This document shows, piece after piece, positions 27,273 through 37,281 of a DNA stretch of 64,000 nt. The stretch covers positions 2,542,001 through 2,606,000 of the forward strand of contig NZ_CP048265.1 of NCBI RefSeq assembly GCF_019469205.1, given 5' to 3'. The stretch's first letter is position 1, and every line of letters starts with the position of its first letter. The translations under genes were made by a program, and so were the position numbers. Below the pieces are notes generated by a model that made no database searches, had not been told where the DNA came from, and was given only the letters and a program-made list of their open reading frames with translations. The DNA comes from Gilliamella sp. ESL0405 (lineage in GTDB: Bacteria > Pseudomonadota > Gammaproteobacteria > Enterobacterales > Orbaceae).

Positions 27273-29699
27273 ATGTTTCCTTGGTGGACTAAAATCTATT
27301 TGTCACTAATTCAGATCCCGGTTAAGCTTTTTGTCAAAAGCAAACCGATTCCGACCGATCCAATTACTGAATTAGATTTGGATACCAATAGACCTATCTT
27401 ATATGTACTACCTTATAACTCTCAGATCGATTTAATGGTCGTTCGTTCGCTGTGTTTACGTTATGATTTACCTGATCCATTAAAAGGCATCGATATTAAT
27501 GGCAAAATTGTGCCGGCTTTTATCTATATTGATAAAGGTCCTGGCTTTTTTGCTTCTAACCAGCTGCAAAATATGTCTATCGATATTTTAAAAGACTATA
27601 TTTCGGCGCATCAGCAAAATGAAGATCTGGATATCCAAATGTTACCTGTTTCGGTTATGTTTGGACGTAGCCCGGATAAAGAAGGTAAAAAGAAACCTAC
27701 GTTGCAAGTGCTTGGCGCAACTTATAAATTATATAAAATCATTGTTTCAGGTCGAGACTGCTATACCCGTTTTTCCCGTACAGTATCGTTTAAAGCTTTA
27801 CAGAATGATAAGCAGCAAGATATTTCGGTATTAGCTCATAAATTGGCTCGTGTTGCCCGAATTCATTTTGCTAAACAGAGAATGGCTTCGGTCGGACCTA
27901 AATTGCCGGTCAGACAAGAGATGCTCAACGGTTTACTTAAAAAACCGGGATTAGCTGAAGCGATTGAAGAAGAGGCGAAAAGTAAAAATATCAGTCAAGA
28001 GAAAGCGCAAAGAAATGCGTTAGCGATGTTAAATGAGATTGCCGCTAACTTTTCTTACCGAATGCTGCGTATCACCGATTTTGTACTGACTTGGGCATGG
28101 AATAGGCTCTATCAAGGCTTAAAAGTTACCAATGCTGACCCGGTGCGAGAACTGGCTCAAAATGGTCATGAAATTGTCTACGCACCTTGTCATCGAAGCC
28201 ATATGGATTACCTGTTATTATCCTATGTTCTGTATCGTCAAGGATTAGTGCCACCACATATTGCCGCTGGTATTAATCTCAATTTCTGGCCTGCAGGTCC
28301 GATTTTTAGACGATTGGGGGCATTTTTTATCCGACGTTCGTTTCGAGGCAATAAACTTTATACTTCTGTTTTTCGGGAATATCTTGCTGAACTATTTATC
28401 CGTGGTTATGCGGTTGAATACTTTATCGAGGGCGGCCGCTCACGTACCGGTCGATTGCTCGATCCGAAAACGGGTATGTTAATGATGACCGTTCAAACAC
28501 TTTTGCGTGGCGATGCAAGGCCGATCACTATTGTTCCGGTCTATATCGGCTACGAGCATGTTTTAGAAGTTGCCACTTATGCCAATGAACTGCGTGGCGC
28601 TCAAAAAAAGAAAGAGAGTTTATGGCGCACCATTAAAGCCTTTTTAAAACTGAAAAAATTGGGTTATGGTTATGTCAATTTTGGCCACCCTATACCTTTA
28701 AACCAATTTTTAACGCAACAAGTTCCGCAATGGCGAGATGCTATCGAACCAACCGGCACAGTGCGCCCGAACTGGCTGACACCGACAACCAATTTGTTGG
28801 CTAAAGAGATTATGGAGCGCATTAACTCATCAGCGGCAATTAATGCAATGAACTTATGTTGCTCGATCTTATTAGCAGCCGATCAACGAGCGCTAACTAA
28901 AGTGAGATTGCTTGAGCATATCAGTTATTTGATTAAACTATTTAAAAGCATTCCTTATTCGGATTTGATAACCATTCCCGATCAGACGCCCGAAGAGTTA
29001 TTCGAGCATGCTAAACAAATGGGTAAATTTGTCATCACAACCGATGAAGCGGGTGAAATTGTTGGGCTTACAGCCGAACAAGCCATTTTAATGACGTATT
29101 ACCGCAACAATATTCAACATTTGTTAATTATTCCAGCCATTGTTGCCAGAATTCTGTTAAAGCATAATCGAATCTCATCACAAGAGGTTGTTGAGCAAGT
29201 GAAATTGCTGTTCCCGTTAATTAAATCGGAACTGTTTCTTTATCATAACGATGAGCAATTAACTCAATATGTTCATCAGATCATTGACGCTTATGCTGAG
29301 TTGAATTTGATCAGTTATTCTCCGGATAAATTAACATTGAATTATTTAAAAATGTCGGGATTGCAATTACTCTCTTCATCTTCTAAAGATACATTACAGC
29401 GTTACGTTATTGCTTTTTCATTATTGCAAAAAGATCCAAGCATTAGCCGAGGCACGCTAGAGAAAGAAGCACGCCTTATTGCTGAAAGATTATCAGTTTT
29501 ACATGGTATTAATGCACCTGAATTTTTCGATAAAGGTGTTTTTTCAGCATTGGTCAGTTCAATGCGAGAACAGGGTTATTTAGATGATAAAGGCGATGCT
29601 AACTTGCCGAAAATTGAGGCAATGAATAACATTCTTAAACCTCTTATCACCGCCCGAGTGATGCAAACGATTGATGAAATTAATCCACTTGATAAGTAG
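27273..29699 (+). CDS. plsB: glycerol-3-phosphate 1-O-acyltransferase
   Basis: Inner-membrane enzyme that acylates glycerol 3-phosphate at sn-1 from acyl-ACP/CoA, the first step of phospholipid synthesis. Its 808 residues are essentially the length of E. coli PlsB. The catalytic HX4D block is HRSHMD at residues 307-312. The later acyltransferase motifs GAFFIRRSFRGN, EYFIEGGRSRTGR and IVPVYIGYEHV are intact. A 230-bp upstream gap holds the previous terminator and its own promoter region. Confidence 0.96.
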   Translation: MFPWWTKIYLSLIQIPVKLFVKSKPIPTDPITELDLDTNRPILYVLPYNSQIDLMVVRSLCLRYDLPDPLKGIDINGKIVPAFIYIDKGPGFFASNQLQNMSIDILKDYISAHQQNEDLDIQMLPVSVMFGRSPDKEGKKKPTLQVLGATYKLYKIIVSGRDCYTRFSRTVSFKALQNDKQQDISVLAHKLARVARIHFAKQRMASVGPKLPVRQEMLNGLLKKPGLAEAIEEEAKSKNISQEKAQRNALAMLNEIAANFSYRMLRITDFVLTWAWNRLYQGLKVTNADPVRELAQNGHEIVYAPCHRSHMDYLLLSYVLYRQGLVPPHIAAGINLNFWPAGPIFRRLGAFFIRRSFRGNKLYTSVFREYLAELFIRGYAVEYFIEGGRSRTGRLLDPKTGMLMMTVQTLLRGDARPITIVPVYIGYEHVLEVATYANELRGAQKKKESLWRTIKAFLKLKKLGYGYVNFGHPIPLNQFLTQQVPQWRDAIEPTGTVRPNWLTPTTNLLAKEIMERINSSAAINAMNLCCSILLAADQRALTKVRLLEHISYLIKLFKSIPYSDLITIPDQTPEELFEHAKQMGKFVITTDEAGEIVGLTAEQAILMTYYRNNIQHLLIIPAIVARILLKHNRISSQEVVEQVKLLFPLIKSELFLYHNDEQLTQYVHQIIDAYAELNLISYSPDKLTLNYLKMSGLQLLSSSSKDTLQRYVIAFSLLQKDPSISRGTLEKEARLIAERLSVLHGINAPEFFDKGVFSALVSSMREQGYLDDKGDANLPKIEAMNNILKPLITARVMQTIDEINPLDK

Positions 29700-29725
29700 A
29701 TAAATTAACGCCTATTTTGGATAAT

Positions 29726-29752
29726 CTTGCTCATGAACTTCCCATGAGCAAG
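29726..29752 (+). terminator. hairpin after plsB
   Basis: A perfect 10-bp stem (CTTGCTCATG at 29726-29735, CATGAGCAAG at 29743-29752) lies 27 bp after the plsB stop. No T tract is evident. Confidence 0.5.
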
Positions 29753-29872
29753 ACAATAATACAATACTTCATTTTTTTACACTAAAACACAGCTTAAATC
29801 TTAATTTTTTGCATGAATAATCGAGATTATTCAACAGATTTCTATTTTTTTCATTAATTCAGCCCCATTTAT

Positions 29873-29886
29873 TTGACATATGTCAA
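29873..29886. promoter_or_regulatory. FNR-like palindrome upstream of formate dehydrogenase
   Basis: TTGACATATGTCAA is a perfect 14-bp palindrome of the form TTGAC-N4-GTCAA, one base per half-site from the FNR consensus TTGAT-N4-ATCAA. It is centred about 144 bp before the fdn-type start codon. It fits oxygen-responsive control of a respiratory formate dehydrogenase. The remaining 300 bp between plsB and this operon show only A/T-rich promoter-like DNA. Confidence 0.5.
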
Positions 29887-30023
29887 AACTTTACATTTTT
29901 GCACTTGTTTTTCCCTTTATTTCCGGTCAATTAAATATTATCATTACAATTAATAGGGATGTTTTTTACTGCTTCCAACATAATAAATTTAATAATGTAA
30001 TGTCAGCTTTTTAAGGAGTTCAT

Positions 30024-33000
30024 ATGCTATTTAACCGTAGACAGTTCTTTAAGATCTGTGCTGGTGGCATGGCAGGAACAACGGTTGCTACGTTGGGATT
30101 TGCGCCCAATGTAGCGCTTGCACAAACTCGCCAATATAAACTATTAAAATCAAAAGAAACACGCAATAACTGCACCTATTGTTCGGTAGGATGTGGCATG
30201 TTGCTCTATAGTCGTGGGGATGGTGCTAAAAATGCCGAGTCTTCGATTTTTCATATTGAAGGCGATCCTGATCATCCGGTGAGTCGAGGTTCTCTTTGTC
30301 CGAAAGGTGCTGGTGTGCTCGATTATATTAAAAGCGAGCAACGGGTTAAATATCCGGAATATCGAGCGCCAGGCTCTGATAAGTGGCAACGCATTAGTTG
30401 GGATGACGCAATAGACCGTATCGCTCGCTTAATGAAAGCTGACCGTGACAAAAATTTTATCGAGAAAAATAAACAAGGTACCACCGTTAATCGCTGGACA
30501 ACAACCGGTTGGGCGGTGACCTCAGCAGCCAGTAATGAAACTGGTTGGTTAGCGTTTAAAATTGCCCGTTCACTGGGTATGTTAAGCCTTGAAACGCAAG
30601 CTAGGGTCTGTCATGGTCCTTCGGTATCAAGCTTAGCGGCAACCTATGGTCGTGGCGCAATGACCAACAATTGGAATGATATTAAAAATGCCAATGTGGT
30701 TATTGTTATGGGCGGTAATGCGGCTGAAGCGCACCCGGTTGGCTTTAAATGGGCTATTGAAGCAAAAATTTCAAATGGCGCCGAACTGATTGCTATTGAT
30801 CCACGGTTTCATCGAACAGCTTCGGTAGCTGACCATTATGTCCCCATTCGCTCCGGCTCTGATATTGCTTTTTTACTTGGAGTGATTAATTATCTGATCA
30901 CGCATAACGAAGTTAATTTTGACTATTTAGTCACCCATAGTAATGCCAGCTTACTGGTTCGGGATGATTTTAATTTTGATGAAGCTTCCGGACTATTTAG
31001 TGGTTATGATGCGGCTAATCGTCAGTATGATCAGACCAGTTGGGCTTACCAAAAAGATGGCAATGGCTACGCCTTAAGAGATAAAACCCTTAGCCATCCG
31101 CGTTGTGTTTGGAATCTGCTTAAAAAACATGTCAGCCGCTATACGCCGGAAATGGTTAATCAAATAACCGGTAGCCCGATTGACAATTTTTTACACGTTT
31201 GTCGTTCTTTAGCTAGCACCAAAACCAATGATAGAGCTGCGACATTTTTATATGCGTTAGGTTGGACACAACACACTTATGGCACCCAAATTATCCGCAC
31301 AGCGGCAATGATTCAACTCATTTTAGGTAATATTGGCGTTATGGGCGGAGGCATTAATGCCTTGCGTGGACACTCTAACATTCAAGGTTTAACCGATGTA
31401 GGCTTGCTATCCAATCGCCTGCCAGCTTATCTTGATTTACCAAAAGAATCGCAAGTTTCACTTGAGCAGTATTTAGATGAAAAAACCCCAAAACCGCTTG
31501 GTCCCAACGAGGTCAATTTTTGGGGGAATTATCCTAAATTCTTTATCAGCTTTATGAAATCCATGTATGGCGATAAAGCCACAAAAGAGAATAATTGGGG
31601 ATTTGATTGGCTACCTAAGTGGGATCAAACTTACGACATGTTGCGATTTAGTAAAATGATGCGTGACGGCCAAGCTAATGGTTTTATCTGCCAAGGCTTT
31701 AATCCACTTGCGGCTTTACCGGATAAAAACAGCATTCGTGAAGGGTTATCTAATTTAAAATTTTTAGTGAGCATAGACCCGCTACCAACCGAAACAGCCG
31801 AATTTTGGAAAAATCATGGTGAGTCTAACGATGTTGATTCTAGCAAAATCCAAACTGAAGTCTTTAGGCTACCTTCGAACTGTTTTGCTGAAGAAAACGG
31901 CACAATCGTTAACTCTTCACGCTTGTTACAATGGCACTGGGCGGCGGCAAGGCCTCCATATGAATCCCTTTACGATCCGGAAATCATTGCTCGTATCTAT
32001 TTAAGAATTAAAGAGCTATATGCCCTTGAAGGTGGAGCTTATCATGAAGCTATCGATAATCTAACCTGGGATTATCAAGAACCAGAAGGACCAGCAGCCG
32101 AAGAGTTAGCCAAAGAGTGTAATGGTCGAGCACTAGCCGATCTCACCGATGCTAATGGCAATGTGGTGCTGAAAAAAGGACAATTATTGAGCGGATTTGC
32201 TCAATTAAAAGCCGACGGTACCACCTCTTCGGGTATTTGGATTTTCTGTGGCTCATGGACTGAACAAGGCAACCAAATGGCGCGGCGAGATCCTAGCGAT
32301 CCGTCCGGTAAAGGTGTGCATGCTGGCTGGGCATGGGCATGGCCAATGAATCGCCGAGTACTGTATAACCGTGCTTCTGCTGATGAGAATGGTAATCCAT
32401 GGGATCCTAAACGGGTATTAGTTAAATGGAATGGTTCAAGTTGGGTGGGTAATGATGTCGCCGATTTTACCGCTACATTACCACCGAGTTCAGGCGCTGG
32501 CGCATTTATTATGAATAACGACGGTTTAGGCGGATTATTTTGCTTAAATCGGTTAGTTGACGGACCTTTCCCGGAGCATTATGAACCGTTTGAAACACCA
32601 ATTTCAAATAACCCTATGCACCCCAAACAAGTCAGTAGTCCGGTTGCGAGAGTATTTAAAGAAGATTTAGCTCGCTTAGGTAGCGCCAATGATTTCCCTT
32701 ATGTCGGCACCACTTACAGTATTACTGAACACTTCCATTTTTGGACTCAACATGCAAGGCTAGCCTCCATTACGCAACCAGAGCAATTTATTGAACTTAG
32801 CGAGAATTTAGCAAGTAAAAAAGGCATAAAACTGGGCGATATGGTTAAAGTCACTTCATATCGAGGCTATATCAAGGCTAAAGCAGTTGTCACTAAACGC
32901 CTGCCAACTTTAACAGTTGACGGTAAAGAGATCGAAACTATTGGCATTCCTATTGTATGGGGATTTACCGGCCAGACGAAAAAAGGATTTTTGGTCAATG

Positions 33001-33092
33001 AGTTAACACCGCACTTAGGCGATGCTAATTCACAAACGCCGGAGTATAAATCGTTTTTAGTCAATATCGAAAAAGTTACCACAGCGGCATAG
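30024..33092 (+). CDS. fdnG: respiratory formate dehydrogenase alpha subunit, cysteine form
   Basis: Periplasmic molybdopterin subunit oxidising formate to CO2. It is 1022 residues, close to FdnG/FdoG length. The twin-arginine signal is NRRQFFK at residues 4-10. The [4Fe-4S] cysteines are C50, C53, C57 and one in GSLCPKG. Residue 196 is Cys (TGT at 30609-30611, context ARVCHGPS), exactly where E. coli FdnG has selenocysteine, and the following His is kept. No in-frame TGA exists. A Tat leader, beta and gamma genes and fdhE follow in order. Whether it is the nitrate-linked (Fdn) or aerobic (Fdo) type cannot be settled from sequence, so the symbol is a best fit. It has a good AAGGAG site. Confidence 0.92.
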   Translation: MLFNRRQFFKICAGGMAGTTVATLGFAPNVALAQTRQYKLLKSKETRNNCTYCSVGCGMLLYSRGDGAKNAESSIFHIEGDPDHPVSRGSLCPKGAGVLDYIKSEQRVKYPEYRAPGSDKWQRISWDDAIDRIARLMKADRDKNFIEKNKQGTTVNRWTTTGWAVTSAASNETGWLAFKIARSLGMLSLETQARVCHGPSVSSLAATYGRGAMTNNWNDIKNANVVIVMGGNAAEAHPVGFKWAIEAKISNGAELIAIDPRFHRTASVADHYVPIRSGSDIAFLLGVINYLITHNEVNFDYLVTHSNASLLVRDDFNFDEASGLFSGYDAANRQYDQTSWAYQKDGNGYALRDKTLSHPRCVWNLLKKHVSRYTPEMVNQITGSPIDNFLHVCRSLASTKTNDRAATFLYALGWTQHTYGTQIIRTAAMIQLILGNIGVMGGGINALRGHSNIQGLTDVGLLSNRLPAYLDLPKESQVSLEQYLDEKTPKPLGPNEVNFWGNYPKFFISFMKSMYGDKATKENNWGFDWLPKWDQTYDMLRFSKMMRDGQANGFICQGFNPLAALPDKNSIREGLSNLKFLVSIDPLPTETAEFWKNHGESNDVDSSKIQTEVFRLPSNCFAEENGTIVNSSRLLQWHWAAARPPYESLYDPEIIARIYLRIKELYALEGGAYHEAIDNLTWDYQEPEGPAAEELAKECNGRALADLTDANGNVVLKKGQLLSGFAQLKADGTTSSGIWIFCGSWTEQGNQMARRDPSDPSGKGVHAGWAWAWPMNRRVLYNRASADENGNPWDPKRVLVKWNGSSWVGNDVADFTATLPPSSGAGAFIMNNDGLGGLFCLNRLVDGPFPEHYEPFETPISNNPMHPKQVSSPVARVFKEDLARLGSANDFPYVGTTYSITEHFHFWTQHARLASITQPEQFIELSENLASKKGIKLGDMVKVTSYRGYIKAKAVVTKRLPTLTVDGKEIETIGIPIVWGFTGQTKKGFLVNELTPHLGDANSQTPEYKSFLVNIEKVTTAA

Positions 33093-33108
33093 GGAGGAAG
33101 ATTTAGTT

Positions 33109-34083
33109 ATGTCATTACAAACTCAAGATATTATTCGCCGCTCAGCAACCAATGCTTTAACACCGGCGCCACGAGCTCGGGACTACCAGCAAGAGGTAGC
33201 CAAATTAATCGATGTCACAACTTGCATCGGCTGTAAAGCCTGCCAAGTTGCGTGTAGCGAATGGAATGATTTACGCGCTGAAGTTGGTCATACCGTTGGT
33301 GTTTATGATAATCCCGCTGATTTAGCACCCAAAGCGTGGACGGTTATGCGCTATTCGGAAGTGGAAGTAAATGGTAAATTCGAATGGTTAATACGCAAAG
33401 ATGGTTGTATGCACTGTTCCGATCCGGGCTGTTTAAAAGCCTGCCCTTCAGAAGGGGCAATTATACAATATGCCAACGGTATCGTTGATTTTCAGTCAGA
33501 ACACTGTATTGGCTGTGGCTACTGTATGGCCGGTTGTCCATTTAACATTCCAAGAGTCAGTAAAGAAGATAATCACTCCTATAAATGTACGTTATGTGTC
33601 GATCGGGTTTCAGTGGGTCAAGAGCCGGCGTGTGTCAAAACCTGCCCAACCGGCGCCATTCATTTTGGTACTAAGCAAGATATGATTCGCCATGCTGAGC
33701 ATCGTATTGAAGATCTGAAAAAACGTGGATTTGAGCATGCCGGGCTTTATGATCCTCAAGGTGTGGGTGGTACGCATGTTATGTATGTGTTACATCATGC
33801 TGATCAGCCAGAACTTTATCACGGTTTACCGAAAGATCCGCATATCAGTGACGTTGTTAAATTTTGGAAAGGTGTCTGGAAGCCGATTTCGGCTGCGGCC
33901 TTTGTTGCCACATTTGGTGGATTACTATTCCATTATATGGGTGTCGGTGCAATTGAAGTAGATGAAGATGATATTGAACACGAAAAACAAGCCGATCAAC
34001 AAGCAAGAAAACGTTTAGGCCTACCTATTTTTGGTCGAAAAAATAGTATCGATTCATCACAACAGGAGAATCACCATGAATAA
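33109..34083 (+). CDS. fdnH: formate dehydrogenase iron-sulfur beta subunit
   Basis: Electron-transfer subunit of 324 residues with four ferredoxin-type [4Fe-4S] motifs, beginning [15 protein letters not shown] and continuing through [25 protein letters not shown] and CTLCVDRV...[11 protein letters not shown] single C-terminal membrane anchor (roughly residues 255-285, [18 protein letters not shown]) is followed by a charged tail, as in FdnH/FdoH. A GGAGG site lies in the 16-bp gap after the alpha gene. Its last 8 bp overlap the gamma gene. Confidence 0.94.
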   Translation: MSLQTQDIIRRSATNALTPAPRARDYQQEVAKLIDVTTCIGCKACQVACSEWNDLRAEVGHTVGVYDNPADLAPKAWTVMRYSEVEVNGKFEWLIRKDGCMHCSDPGCLKACPSEGAIIQYANGIVDFQSEHCIGCGYCMAGCPFNIPRVSKEDNHSYKCTLCVDRVSVGQEPACVKTCPTGAIHFGTKQDMIRHAEHRIEDLKKRGFEHAGLYDPQGVGGTHVMYVLHHADQPELYHGLPKDPHISDVVKFWKGVWKPISAAAFVATFGGLLFHYMGVGAIEVDEDDIEHEKQADQQARKRLGLPIFGRKNSIDSSQQENHHE

Positions 34084-34777
34084 AAAAGGAATGATATTAA
34101 GAACACCACTTATTGTTCGCTTTTGCCACTGGTGTATGGTGTGCTTGTTTATTTTAACTGCGCTTTCAGGTTTATCTTTGTTTTTTCCGTCGATTAAACT
34201 ATTTAGCTTAGTGCTCGGAACACCACAATTAGTTAGGGCATTACATCCAATTATTGGTTGTGTTGTTTTTGTACTGTTGATGTTTATGTTTTTAAAACTG
34301 GCTCATCATAACATCCCCAATAAAAACGATATTATTTGGATTAAAAACTTCAAAAGCGTCATTATGGGTAAAGAAGAAGGCATTCCGATAGGCAAATACA
34401 ATATCGGGCAAAAGTTTTTATTCTGGTGCATTATGGGCTTAATTTCGGTCTTGTTTATTACCGGTATGATCATGTGGCGTAGATACGTTTCAGATTATTT
34501 CCCGGTTTATATTGTCCGTATTGCGATATTTTTCCATTCACTTGCCGCAATCGCTTTAATTCTACTTGCTATCGGTCACGCTTATATGGCTATTTGGGTG
34601 AAAGGCTCGATCAAAGGGATGATTACAGGTTATGTATCAAGAGCATGGGCACGTAAAAATCACTCAGCATGGTATGAGGAGGAAATGCAACAGCTTTATC
34701 AACAAGAACTGAAAGAAAATTCAAACAGCAAAACTGAGCAGGCAACGCAAAGTGATCAAAAACCGGCTGAAATATAA
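34076..34777 (+). CDS. fdnI: formate dehydrogenase cytochrome b556 gamma subunit
   Basis: Membrane cytochrome b of 233 residues with four hydrophobic segments. Haem-ligand histidines are in RFCHWCMV and in the later [20 protein letters not shown] region. It passes electrons to menaquinone or ubiquinone. ATG 34076 is chosen over 34031 because CAGGAG lies just upstream and the earlier start would overlap the beta gene by over 50 bp without homology. The C-terminal tail, rich in Q/E/K, is longer than in E. coli FdnI/FdoI. Confidence 0.92.
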   Translation: MNKKGMILRTPLIVRFCHWCMVCLFILTALSGLSLFFPSIKLFSLVLGTPQLVRALHPIIGCVVFVLLMFMFLKLAHHNIPNKNDIIWIKNFKSVIMGKEEGIPIGKYNIGQKFLFWCIMGLISVLFITGMIMWRRYVSDYFPVYIVRIAIFFHSLAAIALILLAIGHAYMAIWVKGSIKGMITGYVSRAWARKNHSAWYEEEMQQLYQQELKENSNSKTEQATQSDQKPAEI

Positions 34778-34786
34778 TTAAAACCA

Positions 34787-34808
34787 TCCGCTGATACCTG
34801 TCGGCGGA
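34787..34808 (+). terminator. hairpin between gamma subunit and fdhE
   Basis: TCCGCTGA (34787-34794) pairs with TCGGCGGA (34801-34808) with one G-T pair and a 6-nt loop, then a short T-rich run. It may be a partial terminator that lowers fdhE expression relative to the structural genes. Confidence 0.45.
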
Positions 34809-34863
34809 AGTTTCTTAATTGACAATAAATCATGGTTAATATATCAATTACAGGTAAGCAATA

Positions 34864-35772
34864 ATGAGTATAAAAATTGTCCCACAAGCACAACTCGAAC
34901 AACACAATTTCAATTCAATTATTAAACAAATCCCGTTAGTTTTTTATCCTTCTGCAAAAACGCTTTATACTCATCGAGTAGAACGTTTACAAGCATTAGC
35001 CCAAAAAAGCCCATTTAGTGATTATTTAAATTTCTGTCTTCAAATAGCCCAGCAACAAGCTAATTTAGTAAAACAACAACCAGTTGAGCTTCACCAATCA
35101 ATCCCGTTAAATAACGATAATCCACCATTAAGTTTAAAAAATTTACCATTAAGCGATGTGTGGCAAAAATATTTAAATCAATTGTTACAAGCCATTTCCG
35201 ACACAACCCCGCAAATTACCTTGGTCATTGAGTCACTGCTTAAAAATAGTGCTGAGCAACTACAGCAAAAAGCGCTTTATTTACTCAATGGTAAGCTCAA
35301 TAAGGTAGAAGGTAATGAATCGATATTTATTTGGTCGGCGCTTTCGCTTTACTATTGCCAGTTAGCTAGCCAAATTAAAGGTAAAGCGGTTGCGGAAAAT
35401 ACCGATAACAGTTGGTTATGTCCTGTTTGTAATAGTATGCCGGTGGCAAGTGTCATTCAAATTGGCGGTAATAATGGTTTACGTTACTTACATTGTAGTT
35501 TGTGTGAAAGCGAGTGGTATGTGCCACGAGTAAAATGTACCAGTTGTGATGATTTACAACATATAGAATATTTTTCACTGGATAATACATTAGCCGCAAT
35601 TAAAACGGAATGTTGTCATGCTTGTCAAAGCTATCTGAAAATCTTTGATCAAGATAAAGACCCACATTTAGAAGTGATTGCTGATGATATCGCTTCATTA
35701 ATTTTAGATATAAAAACCGAAGAAGAAGGATTTGCTAAAAGTGGGATCAATCCGTTTATTTTTGGTAACTAA
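34864..35772 (+). CDS. fdhE: formate dehydrogenase accessory protein FdhE
   Basis: Cytoplasmic maturation factor of 302 residues that interacts with the respiratory formate dehydrogenase catalytic subunit. Four CxxC pairs in the C-terminal half (CPVCNSMP, CSLCESEW, CTSCDD, CHACQSY) form the rubredoxin-like metal sites characteristic of FdhE. It lies 86 bp after the gamma gene. fdhD, usually also required, is not in the window. A long-loop inverted repeat (CTAATCGTTGA 35769, TCAACGATTAG 35810) follows the stop. Confidence 0.94.
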   Translation: MSIKIVPQAQLEQHNFNSIIKQIPLVFYPSAKTLYTHRVERLQALAQKSPFSDYLNFCLQIAQQQANLVKQQPVELHQSIPLNNDNPPLSLKNLPLSDVWQKYLNQLLQAISDTTPQITLVIESLLKNSAEQLQQKALYLLNGKLNKVEGNESIFIWSALSLYYCQLASQIKGKAVAENTDNSWLCPVCNSMPVASVIQIGGNNGLRYLHCSLCESEWYVPRVKCTSCDDLQHIEYFSLDNTLAAIKTECCHACQSYLKIFDQDKDPHLEVIADDIASLILDIKTEEEGFAKSGINPFIFGN

Positions 35773-35935
35773 TCGTTGATTGCTTTATATTATTGCTATT
35801 AAACATCAGTCAACGATTAGATGTTTGCCAATTGTATTTGGTTATTCAACATCCGATGATAGCTGATCGACAAATAATCGTGAGAAGACCCTGTTATCTT
35901 AATTAAGTACAAAGTAAATAAAAATAAAATACAAC

Positions 35936-35994
35936 TTAACATTTGCAAATAATAAGACTAGAATTAGAACCACTGTACTAGTTTATGAGTGTAA
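35936..35994 (+). promoter_or_regulatory. promoter and TrpR-like operator of the 36-40 kb ABC operon
   Basis: A good sigma70 promoter, TTAACA (35936-35941), 17 bp, TAGAAT (35959-35964), is followed by TGTACTAGTTTATGAGTGTA at 35974-35993. The half GTACTAGTT is a perfect match to the TrpR operator half-site; the right half is degenerate in a way that resembles the E. coli aroL operator. The site would cover the first transcribed bases and ends just before the start codon. Confidence 0.55.
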
Positions 35995-35997
35995 TCT

Positions 35998-36960
35998 ATG
36001 AAACGTTATTTTTTATTGTTTGTTATGTTAATCATTGCGCCATTTTTCAGTTCGGCAAATACGGTTAAAAATGTCGCTATAACGGCGATTGTTGAACACC
36101 CTTCGTTAGATCAGATTCGTGATGGCGTTAAAGACGAATTAGTAGAAAGTGGCTTTAAATTAGACCAAGATCTAAAAGTTCAATATAAAAGTGCGCAAGG
36201 AAGTAGCGCTACCGCAGCCCAAATAGCCAGACAATTTGTTGCAGCTAAACCCGATGTAATTGTCGCAATCGCAACGCCAAGTGCTCAAGCTACTGCGGCG
36301 GCAACGAAACAAATTCCGGTTGTTTTTGCTGGGATCACCGATCCGATAGCGGCAAAATTAATAAAAGATTGGCAACCAAGTGGCACCAATATTACGGGCG
36401 TGTCGGATTATCAAGAAATTGTGCCACAGGTCGATTTCATGAAAAAAATTGTCCCTAACGTTAAATCAGTTGGGTATATTTATAGCCCAAACGAAATTAA
36501 CTCCACTGTCGTATTAAAAAATTTACAAGCTGAGTTAACTAAACACAATATCGCTTTAGTCGCCGTGCCAGCACAACGAACAGCCGATATTTCAACTGCT
36601 GCAAATACCCTAAAAGGTAAAGTTGATCTTATCTATACGACCACTGATAATAATGTGGTTTCTGCTTATGATTCTTTAGTAAAATTCGCTAATGAAAATA
36701 AAATTCCATTGTTAGCATCTTTCCCCGATGCGATTGAACGTGGTGCCGTTGCGGCATACGGCATGAGTTATTATGATGTTGGGCGTCAATCCGGGAAACT
36801 TGTTGTGCGGATTTTGAAAGGCGAAAAAGCTGGCGATATCAAACCAGAAATAGGTGAAGCATTACGCCTTGTTATAAATACCCAAGCGGCGAAAAAACAA
36901 GGGATCACTCTTTCTCCCCAAATTATCGAGTCGGCTTATAAAGTCATTGGCGATAACTAA
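35998..36960 (+). CDS. ABC transporter substrate-binding protein (TrpX-like), copy 1
   Basis: Periplasmic binding protein of the ABC_sub_bind family (PF04392 type), 320 residues, with a classical cleavable signal peptide ending near ANTVKN. Repeated family wording includes VAITAIVEHPSLDQIRDG, SAQGSSATAAQIARQF, IATPSAQATAA and YTTTDNNVVSAYDSL. It is about 65-70% identical by eye to the next-but-one gene at 37282. The TrpR-like operator just upstream and the permease/ATPase downstream suggest uptake of tryptophan or another aromatic compound. No strong ribosome-binding site is seen. Confidence 0.88.
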   Translation: MKRYFLLFVMLIIAPFFSSANTVKNVAITAIVEHPSLDQIRDGVKDELVESGFKLDQDLKVQYKSAQGSSATAAQIARQFVAAKPDVIVAIATPSAQATAAATKQIPVVFAGITDPIAAKLIKDWQPSGTNITGVSDYQEIVPQVDFMKKIVPNVKSVGYIYSPNEINSTVVLKNLQAELTKHNIALVAVPAQRTADISTAANTLKGKVDLIYTTTDNNVVSAYDSLVKFANENKIPLLASFPDAIERGAVAAYGMSYYDVGRQSGKLVVRILKGEKAGDIKPEIGEALRLVINTQAAKKQGITLSPQIIESAYKVIGDN

Positions 36961-37005
36961 TTGATAACTAAGCGATAACCAGGCGCGAACATTATCAATA
37001 TCTTT

Positions 37006-37037
37006 TATACTTTGCTCACAAAACTGAGCAAAGTATA
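37006..37037 (+). terminator. hairpin after binding-protein copy 1
   Basis: A perfect 13-bp stem (TATACTTTGCTCA at 37006-37018, TGAGCAAAGTATA at 37025-37037), 6-nt loop. It is followed by a C8 tract (37047-37054) rather than T's. The rest of the 320-bp gap before copy 2 is A/T-rich and shows no gene. Confidence 0.5.
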
Positions 37038-37281
37038 ACTTATAGTCCCCCCCCTGATTCACTTCACTAATCTTAACTTATCCCATAAAGTTGATGATGC
37101 GCTTAAATTGGTGTTATTTAATCTACCAATAATAGATTGCGTTTTTGCTATCCCCCACTCATAGTGTGTAATAAATTATTTACACCATTACTGTTCTTTT
37201 TTTCTAGAAAATTATCTGTTTTTGCTTTATAGTAAATCTATTAATCGCTTAATTGTAAAATAATTCTTACAGGAGCACCTT

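Noticed and set aside
30024-33092. Selenocysteine insertion with a SECIS element in the formate dehydrogenase gene.
   Set aside because: The critical codon is TGT (Cys) and there is no in-frame TGA, so no recoding is needed.
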